Positions 52,404 to 63,528 of a stretch of DNA of 64,000 bases are shown in pieces. How positions within the stretch are numbered: position 1 is the first letter of the stretch; each line of letters starts with the position of its first letter. The position numbers and the translations under genes were made by a program. This DNA comes from Symbiodinium natans (Eukaryota > Sar > Dinophyceae > Suessiales > Symbiodiniaceae): contig CAJNDS010002512.1 in NCBI GenBank assembly GCA_905221605.1, positions 1,124,360 to 1,188,359 on the forward strand. Reading direction: 5' to 3'. The notes under the pieces are model-generated. The model did no database searches and was not told the origin of the DNA. It worked only from the letters and a program-made list of their open reading frames with translations.

Positions 52404-52545
52404 GTTTCTAAGCATGTTGAGGCCCCTAAACTCCCTTAAAATCTCTAAGCGTTAAGTTTCTAAGCATTTTCAGGCCCCTAAACTCCCTTCAAATCTCTAA
52501 GCGTTTGAGGCCCCTAGACTCCCTTAACGGTTCTAAGCACTCCCT
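52404..52545 (+). repeat. 52-bp tandem repeat, about 2.7 copies
   Basis: GTTTCTAAGCAT...AGGCCCCTAAACTCCC starts at 52404 and 52456. A third shortened copy (AGGCCCCTAGACTCCC) follows from 52503. Confidence 0.9.
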
Positions 52546-52592
52546 TTTTCCTAGCCCCGGGCTTAGACACGTCGCTTATGCCCGCCCTTTGG

Positions 52593-52701
52593 GGGGCCTC
52601 ATGCTCCTGATGCGCCCCCGGGGTCCCGCCCCGGGAGCCGCTGATGCTCCTGATGCGCGCCTGGGGGTCCCGGGCTGGACCCGCTGATGCTCATGATGCG
52701 C
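52593..52701 (+). repeat. three direct repeats of ATGCTC(C/A)TGATGCGC in GC-rich DNA
   Basis: Copies lie near 52598, 52637 and 52687. The last, CTGATGCTCATGATGCGC (52684-52701), also occurs exactly at 38470-38487, so this is a dispersed motif. Confidence 0.85.
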
Positions 52702-52768
52702 GCCCTCTGGGGGCCTGCGTGGCGACGCAAAAAACCACGAAAAAAAAACCGTTCACCGGCGGCACGCG

Positions 52769-52931
52769 GGGGTCGGCGGCACTGGCGTCCGGCCTAATTC
52801 TGCTTCGCAGAAGGCCAGAGGCCAGCAAGGCTATTCCCGGGACGACCCGGGCTAAAAGGTCCGCATTTGCTCGGTCCTTTGGGGACCTCGCGCTGCCCGA
52901 TTTAATGGCTACCGCCAGTGCCGCCGACCCC
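52769..52931. mobile_element. 163-bp element with perfect 19-bp terminal inverted repeats (MITE-like)
   Basis: GGGGTCGGCGGCACTGGCG (52769-52787) and its exact reverse complement (52913-52931) enclose 125 bp. The interior has further self-complementary pieces (CCCGGGACGACCCGGG; TTCTGCTTCGCAGAA). No coding capacity and no clear target-site duplication. A structured RNA element is the alternative. Confidence 0.55.
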
Positions 52932-52969
52932 AGATCTAAGAGAGTCTTGCTGATGGCACGCTGAAGGCC

Positions 52970-53090
52970 CTAAACCCAAAACCCTACAACCTCAATGCCG
53001 AAACCCGGAACCCCGAAACCTAAACTTACAACCCTTACACCCTGAAACCCTAAACCCTAAACGTCCAAGAAAACCCTAAACCCGAAGCTC
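52970..53090 (+). repeat. degenerate telomere-like tract
   Basis: A run of CCCTAAA variants (CCCAAAA, CCCTACA, CCCGGAA, CCCTGAA) with exact CCCTAAACCCTAAA near 53050-53063. It directly abuts the satellite that follows. Confidence 0.85.
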
Positions 53091-53096
53091 ATAGGA

Positions 53097-56000
53097 GCCA
53101 TCGGTCCATGGGGGCCATGGAGGTCGAAGGGATGGGTCCATGGGGGCCATGGGGGTCGAGGGCCATGGAGGGCGGGTGGAGCGGGGGAAGGGCGGAGCAA
53201 GCGGAGCGGGCGGAGCGGGCGGGCATGCACTGGGGCCCTTTAAAGTCATTTGATTGGGTCTAGAGGCACAGGGCCAGGGGACCATGGGGCGAGCCACAAA
53301 TAGTAGGGGGTTGGCCGTCGAAGCATGGAGACATTGGGGGCCATGGCGCCAGGAGCCATGGGGCCATGGAGGATGGAGGGCGGGTGGAGCGGGGAGGGCG
53401 GAGCGGGCGGGCATGCACCGGGGCCCTTTAAAGTCATTTGATTGGGTCTAGAGGCATAGGGCTAGGGGACCATGGGGCCATGGGGCCAGGAGTTACAAAG
53501 TAGGGGGTTGGCCGTCGAAGCATGGAGACATTGGGGGCCATGGGGGGGCGGGCATGCACTGGGGCCCTTTAAAGTCATTTGATTGGGGACCATGGGGCCA
53601 TGGGGCCAGGAGCCACAAAGTAGGGGGTTGGCCGTCGAAGCATGGAGGCGATGGGTCCATGGGGGCCATGGGGGTCGAGGGCCATGGAGGGCGGGTGGAG
53701 CGGGGGAAGGGCGGAGCAAGCGGAGCGGGCGGAGCGGGCGGGCATGCACTGAGGCCCTGTCATTTGATTGGGTCTAGAGGAGCTACAAAATAGGGGGTTG
53801 GCCGTCGAAGCATGGAGACATTGGGGGCCATGGCGCCAGGAGCCATGGAGGCATGGGTCCATGGGGGCCATGGGGGTCGAGGGCCATGGAGGGTGGGTGG
53901 AGCGGGGGAAGGGCGGAGCAAGCGGAGCGGGCGGGCGGGCATGCTGCAGCCCTTTAAGTCATTTGATTGGGTCTAGAGGCATAGGGCCAGGGGGGCGGGT
54001 GGAGCAAGCGGAGCGGGAGCGGGCGGGCATACACTGGGGCCCTTTAAAGTCATTTGATTGGGTCTAGAGGCATAGGGCCAGGGGACCATGAGGCCATGGG
54101 GTCAGGAGCCACAAAGTAGGGGGTTGGCCGTCGAAGCATGGACACATTGGGGGCCATGGCGCCAGGAGCCACGGGGCATGGGTCCATGGGGGAGCGGGGG
54201 AAGGGCGGAGCAAGCGGAGCGGGCGGAGCGGGCGGGCGTGCACTGGGCCCTTTAAAGTCTTTTGATTGGGTCTAGGGGCATAGGGCCAGGGGACCATGGG
54301 GCCTAAGGGGCCAGGAGCCACAAAAAGTAGGGGGTTGGCCGTCATGGAGGGCGGCTGGAGCGGCGGAAGGGCGGAGCAAGCGGAGCGGGCGGAGTGGGCG
54401 GGCATGCGCTGGAGCCCTTTAAAAGGCATTTGATCTAGAGGCATAGGGCCAGGGGACCATGGGGCCATGGGGCCAGGAGTCGAAGCATGGAGACATTGGG
54501 GGCCATGGCGCCAAGAGCCATGGGGCCATGGAGGCATGGGTCCATGCAGGAGCGGCGGAAGGGCGGAGCAAGCGGAGCGGGCGGGCATGCACTGGGGCCC
54601 TTTAAAGTCATTTGATTGGGTCTAGAGGCATATGTGGCCAGGGGACCATGGGGCCATGGAGCCAGGAGCCACAAAGTAGGAGACATTGGGGGTCATGTCG
54701 CCAGGAGCCATGGGCCATGGAGGCCATGGGGCCATGGAGGCATGGGTCCATGGGGGGCCATGCAATTCGAGGGCCATGGAGGGCGGAGCAAGCAGAGCCA
54801 TCGAACATGGAGGGGATCCATGGAGGGTGGGTGGAGGGGGGCGGAGCAAGCGGAGCGGGCGGAGCGGGTGGGCATGCACTGAGGCCCTTTAAAGTCATTT
54901 GATTGGGTCTAGAGGCATGGCTAGGGGACCATGGGGCCATGGGGCCAGGAGACATTGGGCGCCAGGAGCATGGGGCCATGGAGGCATGGGTCCATGGAAG
55001 GCATGGGGGTCGAGGGCCATGGAGGGCGGGTGGAGCGGGGGAAGGGCGGAGCAAGCGGATCGGGCGGGCATGCACTGGGGCCCTTTTAAAGTCATTTGAT
55101 TGGGTCTAGAGGAGCCACAAAGTAGGGGGTTGGCCGTCGAAGCATGGACACATAGGAGCATGGAGGGTGGGTGGAGCGGGGAAGGGCGGAGCAAGCGGAG
55201 CTCCCTAGAGGCATAGGGCCAGGGGGGCGGGTGGAGCAAGCGGAGCGGGCCGAGCGGGTGGGCATGCACTGGGGCCCAAAGTCATTTGATTGGGTCTATC
55301 TAGAGGCATAGGGCCAGGGGACCATGGGACACATTGGGGGCCATGGCGCCAGATGGGGCATGGGTCCATGGGGGCCATGGGTGGAGCGGGGGAAGGGCGG
55401 AGCAAGCGAAGCGGAGCGGGCGGAGCGGGCGGGCGTGCACTGGGGCCCTTTAAAGTCTTTTGATTGGGTCTAGAGGCATAGGGTCAGGGGACCATGGGGC
55501 CATGGGGCCAGGAGCCACAAAAAGTAGGGGGTTGGCCGTCGAGGCATAATGGAGACATTGGGGGCCATGGCGCCGGGAGCCATGGGGCCATGGAGGCATT
55601 GGGGCCATGGAGGGCGGCTGAGGAGCGGCGGAAGGGAAGCAAGCGGAGCGGGCGGAGCGGGGGGGCATGCACTGGGGCCTTTAAAGTCATTTGATTGGGT
55701 CTAGAGGCATAGGGCCAGCGGCCATGGGGCCAGGAGCCACAAAGTAAGGGGGTTGGCCGTTGAAGCATGGAGATAGTGGGGGTCATGGTGCCAGGAGTCA
55801 TGGGGCCATGGAGGCATGGGTCCATGGGGGCCATGATGGAGGGCGGGTGGAGTGGGGGAAGGGCGGAGCAAGCGGAGCGGGCGGAGCGGGCGGGCATGCA
55901 CTGGAGCCCTTTAAAGTCTTTTGATTGGGTCTAGAGGCATAGGGCCTGGGGCCGGGGCCAGGAGCCACAAAGTAGGGGGTTGGCTGTCGAAGCATGGGAA

Positions 56001-57636
56001 CATTGGGGGTCATGGCGCCAGGAGCCATGGAGGCATGGGTTGGGGGCCATGGCGGTCGAGGGCCATGGAGGGCGGGGAGCAGAGGAAGGGCGGAGCAAGC
56101 GGAGCGGGCGGGCATGCACTGGGCCCTTTAAAGTCATTTGGTTGGGTCTAAAGGCATAGGGCCAGGGGACCATGGGGCCATGGGGCCAGAACCCACAAAA
56201 TAGAAATTGGCCGTCGAAGCATGGAGACATTGGAGGCCATGGCTCCTGGCCCATGGTCGAAGGCCATGGAGGGCCGGTGGAGTGGGGGAAGGGCGGAGCA
56301 AGCGGAGCGGGCGGAGCGGGCGGGCATGCACTGGGGCCCTTTAAAGTCATTTGATTGGGTGCAGAGGCATAGGGTCAGGGGACCATGGGGCCATGGGGCC
56401 AGGAGCCACAAAGTAGGGGTTGGCCGTCGAAGCAGGCCCTGGAGGCATGGGTCCATGGGGGCCATGGGGGTCGAGGGCCATGGAGGGCGGGTGGAGCGGG
56501 GGAAGGGCGGAGCAAGCGGAGCGGGCGGAGCGGGCGGGCGTGCACTGGGGCCGTTTGTCATTTGATTGGGTCTAGAGGCATAGGGCCAGGGGACCATGGG
56601 GCCATGGGGCCAGGAGGGGTTGGCCGTCGAAGCATGGACACATTGGGGGCCATGGCGCCAGGCGCCGTAAGGCCATGGAGGCATAGGTCCATGCAGGCCA
56701 TGGGGGTCGAGGCCATGGGGCCATGGAGGCATGGGTCCGGGAGCGGAGCAAACAGAGCGGGCGGAGCGGGCGGGCATGCACTGGGGCCCTTTAAAGTCAT
56801 TTGATTGGGAGTAGGGGGTTGGCCGTCGAAGCCGAAGCATGGAGACATTGGGGGCCATGGCGCCAGGAGCCATGGGGCCATGGAGGCATAGGTCCATGCG
56901 GGCCATGGAGGGATGGGTCCATGGGGGCCATGCAATTCGAGGGCCATGGAGGGCGGAGCAAGCAGAGCGGGCGGAGCGGGCGGGCATGCACTGGGGCCCT
57001 TTAAAGTCATTTGATTGGGTCTAGAGGCATAGGGCCAGGGCATGGCGCCATGGGGCCAGGAGCCACAAAGTAGGGGGTTGGCCGTCGAAGCCGAAGCATG
57101 GAGATATTGGGGGCCATGGCGCCAGGAGCCATGGGACCACGGAGGCATGGGTTGGGGGCCATGGGGGTCGAGGGCCATGGAGGGCGGATGGAGCGGGGGA
57201 AGGGCGGAGCAAGCGGAGCGGGCGGAGCGGGCGGGCATGCACTGGGGCCCTTTAAAGTCATTTGATCGGGTGTAGAGGCATAAGGGGACCGTGGGGCATG
57301 GGGCTGGGGCCATGGGGCCAAGGATGGGGGTGCACTGGGGCGCTTGAGGTCGGAGAAGATGGGGCCATGGAGCCATTGCTGGCCATGGGGCCAGGAGCCA
57401 TGGGCCATGGGGGCCATAGGGGCCGAAGGGATGGGGCCATGAGGGGCGGGCGGAGCGGGTGGGAAGGGCGGAGCAAGCGCAGGGCGGCATGCACTGGGGC
57501 CCTTTATGGGGCCAGGAGCCATGGGTCCCTTTAAAGTCATCTGATAAAGTCATCTGATCGAGGCATAGGGCCAGGGGGCCATGGGGCCATGGGGCGGGGC
57601 GGGGGGGGGTAGCGGGGTTGGGGGGGGTGGTGAGAT
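53097..57636. repeat. G-rich complex satellite, about 22 copies of a roughly 140-290 bp unit
   Basis: Each unit carries the box GGGCCCTTTAAAGTCATTTG followed by ATTGGGTCTAGAGGCATAGG, then GGGGCCATGG subrepeats, a TAGGGGGTTGGCCGTCGAAG block, more CCATGG-rich DNA and a GGAGCGGGCGGAGCGGGCGG block ending GCATGCACTG. Unit anchors (GCACTGGGGCCC) are spaced mostly 170-250 bp because of internal deletions and duplications. Long frames on both strands (to 366 codons) give Pro/Trp/His-rich or Gly-rich nonsense and are not genes. Confidence 0.95.
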
Positions 57637-60600
57637 AGCCATGGATGGGGGCCAGCATGGAGGTCTGGAAGGTAGTATAAGAAGCAGTGGGTCTTCACTG
57701 ACGCCGCCCCCGGCTGGGGTCGGCGGATAATCAATATACATGTGTAAATACACCTCCGTAAACCCCCCAGGTCCAAAACCCGTCACCTTGGATGTGGTCG
57801 GTAAGGTGCAGCCGATGGATTGCACCAGCATTCCGGAAGCAGAGCAGGCAGAGGGTTTATGCTCAGAGCTTTCGAAAAAGAAGCATAAAGAGCTTCACCG
57901 ATGACTTCAAGACTCGCAAACCTTCGTGTTCTAGTTTTCAAGGTGCATGTTTTAAGAGGCGCAGCCTTCAAAACCGTTTGTTGCCGAGTTGCGGGTGGAT
58001 GATGGACATGGTAGTTCAACAAAGTCATCTGTGGCGCAGGACCTCTCTGACATCACTCTTCATCCTTGGTGCAGGAGACAGGGGGCCAGGGAATGAGCTG
58101 GGCTAGGGGGGCGCAGGCTGTTGGATTTAAGCTCTTAGGCTCAGGCTGCAGAGAATTTTCTTCGATCATCTAACGAATTCCAACCTTTCCAAGGTTCATG
58201 TGGCTTCAAGGGTTTGTATAAGATAAGACATTCGGATGGCTTTGTGACACCAAGAATCTATATCCGGCGTCAAGGCCCCTTGTTGCTTGCTCATGCAGCA
58301 GCAGCAGCAAGCTGAGCAACAAAGGCTGCCTTCTTGCTGACATTAGGGGTGTTTTTTTGTCGGACATACAGGCCACGTGCATGGCATCGTTTTTAAGCTG
58401 TCTTCGGGCCGGGCCCCCTACACGGAGATTCAGCTGATGGTTTCAGGAATCTGAAGTCTGGATGCCCGTGCTTTGCCGCAGGCATGTGGAGAATATCCTC
58501 CACCGCAGCCACGAGGACTCAGCCCAAAAAAAAGGGGTCTTCGCTGGGTGTTTCAAGCTCTAAAGCCCCAAAAAAAGCTTCACGCCCTCAAGGAGTGCGG
58601 ACATGCCTAAGCCAAACCCTAACTCCCAAGCCTTTGGCAAATCCGAGGCAAAGCGGCTAAAGCCAGGGTCGGATCTCCCTGCAGCGTGGTTCGTCCAGGT
58701 AGAAGTGAAATGGCAAATCCTGGAGTGCCGGGAGGGGAGAAGCCTAAACTCAACAAAGCGAAAGTTAACTGGGCAGAAAAAAAATAAAGCCCTAAGCTGA
58801 AGGTTTCGCGAATCTTTTGCTTTGGTGGCTTGTCTGCTAGGACTGCTAGGACGGTGGCACAAGGAACCTCGGCGCTAAGCAATCTCGATGGCAAATCCCA
58901 GAAGACCAAGCGGGCAAAAGCAAAACTCTTCATCACCGACCTTCCAAGCGTGTGACACTAGCCAGGAGCTGTTTTCACGTTTGGATTCTTGGCTATCTGA
59001 CTACCTCCAGCCTGGCCGAGCGACTAAGCGTGAATCAAGTCAGTTGAACGGTTGCAGACCGGAAGCCCTACCAAACATCCCAACATTCTTCACCACAACT
59101 CCTCGCCAAAAGTTTGTTAAAATGTCAAAGTCCGGCCTTCGACTGCGGGCAGCAAAGGTGAGGTTTCGGTCGGGGACTTTTCATGTATCGTCTTCAGCCT
59201 GTGTCGGAGGGTGTGGGCTTCGAAGTTGATTCTGGCCCTTTGAGTGTCAGTCCCCTGGCTTGCGTCTGCCGATTTTACATCCAAAGTAGCAGATGCCACA
59301 GGTGTCCAAGTCGCACAGTTGGGACAGTTCTGCTGGCCGCTTTGGGGCAGGGTGGCTCCTCAAGCCTTGACATGTAGCCCCACACAACATGCAGCCTTCT
59401 CATCCAGGTCACGATTTCCTCAGAGGATGTGCGGCCTGTGCTCTCGAACAGAAGTTCCTCGCACCTTCAGATTCCGCGAACAATGCTTTGTGTTTTAGTT
59501 AGAAATCACTAACAATTACTAGATGGTGGGTGTTCCGAGGCGACGCTTTCGGAAACAATAGTCTTCAAATGGTTGCAAACAGAATACGGTTTTCCTTCGC
59601 TGCGCATGTTATGACTTGTTTTGTTTTTCTACGAGTGGAAGGTCGACTTCTGAAACGTACTTTTGGCAGTGGTTCAATGATGATGTAGGGACTTTCTCCG
59701 GTATCTGTTTTTCAGGGACAACAGCCCGCTCAATGAGGTTTAGCTGCTTAGCTTGCCCAACTGCTCTTGGTTTGGCTTCGGTGTTTGCCTCTGAGACGCC
59801 ATGCGCCCACAGGCTCAAGTGTTCATGGCCCGAGCACTTCGAACTATGGCGCCACAGAGAGGCTCAGCTCGGGTTTGGCGGGGTCTCGTACAATCTGGAT
59901 TCAGAAGTCAATGTATTCTGCTGAAAGTGCCCACATCATGGGCCTGCAAACCTTGCATGTTCCCACATGAGCTGTAGTTCGCGAAGCTCTCGATGAATAT
60001 AGTGTTGCCGTTTGCTGATGGAGGTGGCCAACCTAGAAGCTGGCACAGGTGCACACTATTTGCACACATGTTTGTCGCTGCCAGGCGTCACTCCCTCACT
60101 GAGCACCGTGGCCGCAAGAGTGTGTTTCCAGTGGCCCGCTGGAATCTGGGCCCCAGTGTTTCCATTAAATCCGCAACTATGTGGAGGTGCTCCACACCGC
60201 ATGACAGGTACATGATTCATGCCAGACGAGGTAAGTTAAGCCCAAACACGGGGCGGGCCAAGGATCTCCAGCACCCAGGACCCTGTTGCTGCACTGATGG
60301 CTGCAGAGAAGAGTGAGCCCAGGAGCCTGCCTTGTCGCACTTGGTTTTCTGGGACAGGTTTGGGAGTGGCGGGCGGCAGGCTAGGAAGAGCTGTGGGCAT
60401 TCGAAGTTGCGTTGTGACGCGATGCGCAACAAGAGCAGCTGATAGGGTTGTTCGAACACGTTAGGCTGAAAATACGATTAGAACTCCACGTGCTCGATAC
60501 CTGAACCGACAGCTTAAGCTTGGACTGCAATATAATTAACGGCAAACTGTCGCACGGCCGATTTGGATCAATGGTTGATTGTGACGCAGAGAGCTGTGTC

Positions 60601-60988
60601 TGCTAAAGCACGCGGCATGCCAGATTTGCCAACTAATCAGGCTTGAAGCGAAGCGGTTTCGCAAGGAAGCCCAGGTCGTGTTTCAGAGTCGCCATCTGGG
60701 TTGAAGATAAATGTCTTGCTTCCCCCTATCAGGATGGGCTATACAACCCCTTAAAAAGGCCCTTTATGGGGCTGATTATCTTGCCGGTAGGCGCGAGCAG
60801 AGCTGGAAGAGGCGGATCTTGGACGATGCGCCTTCGCTGGAATGTATTTCACCGTGTGTCGCTGCAGGACAACTTCCTAGGTGCTCAACTTGGGGCTGCT
60901 AGTCACAGTACTCTGACCCCTGATCCCAGTCCTCTACCGGAACTGTTACTTGGAACACTCTTGTAACCGCGCCCCAAGAACAGCCAAG
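57637..60988. other. no gene confirmed
   Basis: Flank of the satellite, then ordinary sequence. + frames at 59616-59924 and 59993-60316 exceed 100 codons but overlap other open frames and show no domain. Confidence 0.4.
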
Positions 60989-61052
60989 GAAGAGCATGAG
61001 AAGGTTGCACTGGCGAAGTCCAAGATGCGGCAGGAATGGACCGAAAGGCAAG
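60989..61052 (+). CDS. candidate exon, charged helix
   Basis: After AG at 60987-60988 it reads EEHEKVALAKSKMRQEWTER then Q, and ends CAA G|GATCGA, where a GA donor repeats the GA at its own start. The sequence is coiled-coil-like. An overlapping frame (61053-61130; IEGVLASALDSLDNLLDTA) is also helix-like and may be the next exon if no intron intervenes. Confidence 0.4.
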
Positions 61053-61891
61053 GATCGAAGGCGTGCTTGCCAGTGCACTTGACTCACTTGACAATCTACT
61101 GGATACTGCTTGTGGATCGCCTGCTGGTAGACAGTTCGCGAGATTCAACCCATTGGCAGATACACAGTTCTCAAGATGTAACAGTGGTGTAAGCGATGGC
61201 ATGGATGAACTGGGCTGGATCGGCCAATGTCCAGGTGTTGGAGCATTCCTTCGAAGAAGGGATCAATTTCAGCAGCATGGTCTCTCGTTCCCTGCCGATG
61301 GCCTGCATTTGGGCTTTTTCGTTTGCCAATCTTGAGGCCTGATGCCCCGATGACCCTCTAATTCTCACAGTTGTTTCCACAAGCCAGAGTCACACAACCA
61401 GGCTTCGGGGGCAGCAAGCAGGTCTGTCGGCGCATCCCTTCAATCCTTGTAGGCCCTGTGTCTCTGGAAAACTGGGCACTGAGGCTTGCACTTATGGCCC
61501 TGCCAGATACATCATGCGATGAAACCACACGTGTCGTGACCACCCTTTTCTGCCCGTGCAAGCTTGCTTTACAGGATCAATGGTTAGTTGTTTCGGCATA
61601 GGGGCCAGGCGGCTGGTTGCACTCATTGAAAAAGAACAAAGACATGGCTTGCAAACAATGGCCTCATTTATGAAGTGCATAGCAAAGATCTTATAGGATT
61701 ACTCATGCTAGTTAGACATGAGTTCTCCCAAGTGCAATTGAATTGGATTGATTACCATACTTGGAGACCAATCAAAAACATCAGTTTTGCTATGAAAACA
61801 AACAAGCGTTTTCAACCTTTCCTTGTTTTGTGGATTCCGAGGCCCTGCGATCTTTCTAAAACCACGGGATCTTCGGAAAGGCATTGGCAAA

Positions 61892-62009
61892 ACCAATGTT
61901 TTCCATGAAATCGGTGTCCTAATTCATGGAAAACATTGGTAGCAGTGTATGCCACGGATTTGGCCTTTCACACACAGCTCCAATTGCCAATGTTTTCCAT
62001 GAAGTCGGT
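61892..62009. repeat. 18-bp inverted repeat plus third copy
   Basis: ACCAATGTTTTCCATGAA (61892-61909) is followed after 13 bp by its exact reverse complement (61923-61940). A third copy in the forward direction with TCGGT after it lies at 61987-62009, matching the first over 23 bp with one change. Confidence 0.95.
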
Positions 62010-62153
62010 CTGCATGAACTGAACCATTCATTCCGTACGTCAACGTGCCGCACCCCATGTATGATCAGCGAGAACATCCAAATACCAAGAACCGCGTTCT
62101 TTTCGTCATAAGACTTGCACGTCGTCGCTCTATCTCGCATCGCTCGGTTTTTT

Positions 62154-62339
62154 ACACATCGATCGGCGTCCACATTGGGGGAACTCCCTAAAGCCAGACA
62201 AAATCCCCTGATGAGTCGAAGTCGGACTCGTCGTCATCTACACAGCATCTACATGGTCTTTGGCACGTTGGCACTGCTTACAACCCTAGACCCTCAGCCC
62301 AACATCTGACACATCGATCGACATCCACATTGGGGAATT
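62154..62339 (+). repeat. 30-bp direct repeat, 155 bp apart
   Basis: ACACATCGATCG, three variable bases, then TCCACATTGGGG, at 62154 and 62309. Similar flanking words suggest a longer diverged duplication. Confidence 0.9.
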
Positions 62340-62598
62340 GCCTTCCCCAAGATCTATCTCTTGATGTGTTTCTACATGTCTTCGGGAGTTGCAAGTTAAG
62401 CAATGGATGATTGCTGGGGATGGCCTCGGTCACCCTGATCGCCGCCACAACTCGACCAACCCCCCGGCAGGTTAAGTTTATTCGAATTAGGGATTCCTCG
62501 GTTGCAGTAGTTGATTTTCGAGCGTCTCCCTGGTGATTAGCTGTTGAAACATGGTTAAAGCACTATAAACACGTGCTCAAACCGCTGCGTCCGCAGCA

Positions 62599-62619
62599 AA
62601 TCCGTCAGTTTGACGGATT
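62599..62619. repeat. 9-bp stem, 3-nt loop
   Basis: AATCCGTCA, GTT, TGACGGATT. Confidence 0.85.
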
Positions 62620-62625
62620 GCTGTG

Positions 62626-62699
62626 TCCTGATGTGTACTTCCGCCGCTGATGTGTATTCCCGCTATGTAGCGTCGACAATGGGGTGATGTGTATTTCTC
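62626..62699 (+). repeat. three copies of TGATGTGTAYTYCYGC
   Basis: Imperfect copies near 62628, 62649 and 62683. Confidence 0.8.
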
Positions 62700-63502
62700 G
62701 CGACCTGCCGTGAGACAAGCCTGACGCTAATATGTTAGCCTCCCCCTTATGATTGGTATTGCTATCTATCACTACTACGACGACTGCTGCTGTATTTATT
62801 TTCCTGACTGGTCACTTTTCTTGTCATAGTTATGTAAGTTCACATTTTGTTCTGATGAGTATTTCTACTTTTGTGATTGCTCTTGCTATGTTATGTGTTC
62901 GCATCTGTCTTTGTTCGCTTTAGCATTAGTATTCGTATTCGTGTTGCTTGTAGTTCTGGTATTGTGTTTTCGTACTCGTACTAGCAGTAGCAGGAGCATA
63001 TAGAAGCATATCAACCAGGACACACCAACAAACCGATAAATCCCGACTAAAACAAAGACGAGGAAAACCTTGATTTCCAGTATTCCAAGCAGAAAGCGGC
63101 TTAAATACGTACTAACCGTCTTCAGAGTGTCGTTGTCAACCATCCTTACCCTTCAGGTAATGTGATACCAGAACAACCCCCCAAACCCCCTTCTAATTAT
63201 TAAGGCCCCTAGATTACATGGATCTAGAAACTCTCCCTGCATTAAGGGCGCGCATTGTGGATTCCAGCCGCTTTGAAGCTTTCTTTGCAGCGGCGCTCCT
63301 GAGCAATGCATTGTTCATCGGCACCTGGGCACAAAAAGGCTGTTTGAGTTAGGTGTTGTGTTGCGAAGTAGCTTGGCCACAAGCTCGGACCTATGAATCC
63401 GCCAGAGGAAGCCGTCAGCAATGCGGCGAGTTGTCGTTAACGTTGGCGCGTTCGCTGTGAGTTCGTGGTGCTTGGTTAGCGAGTGCCCCTTGAAGTGTTC
63501 GA

Positions 63503-63528
63503 GGGGCGGGGGCGGGGGGGGGGGGGGG
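63503..63528 (+). repeat. G-rich homopolymer block
   Basis: GGGGCGGGGGC followed by fifteen G. Confidence 0.9.

Noticed and set aside
56558-57658. 366-codon minus-strand frame and many other long frames in the satellite
   Set aside because: Pro/Trp/His/Met-rich repetitive translations that occur on both strands and follow the repeat unit; composition artefacts.
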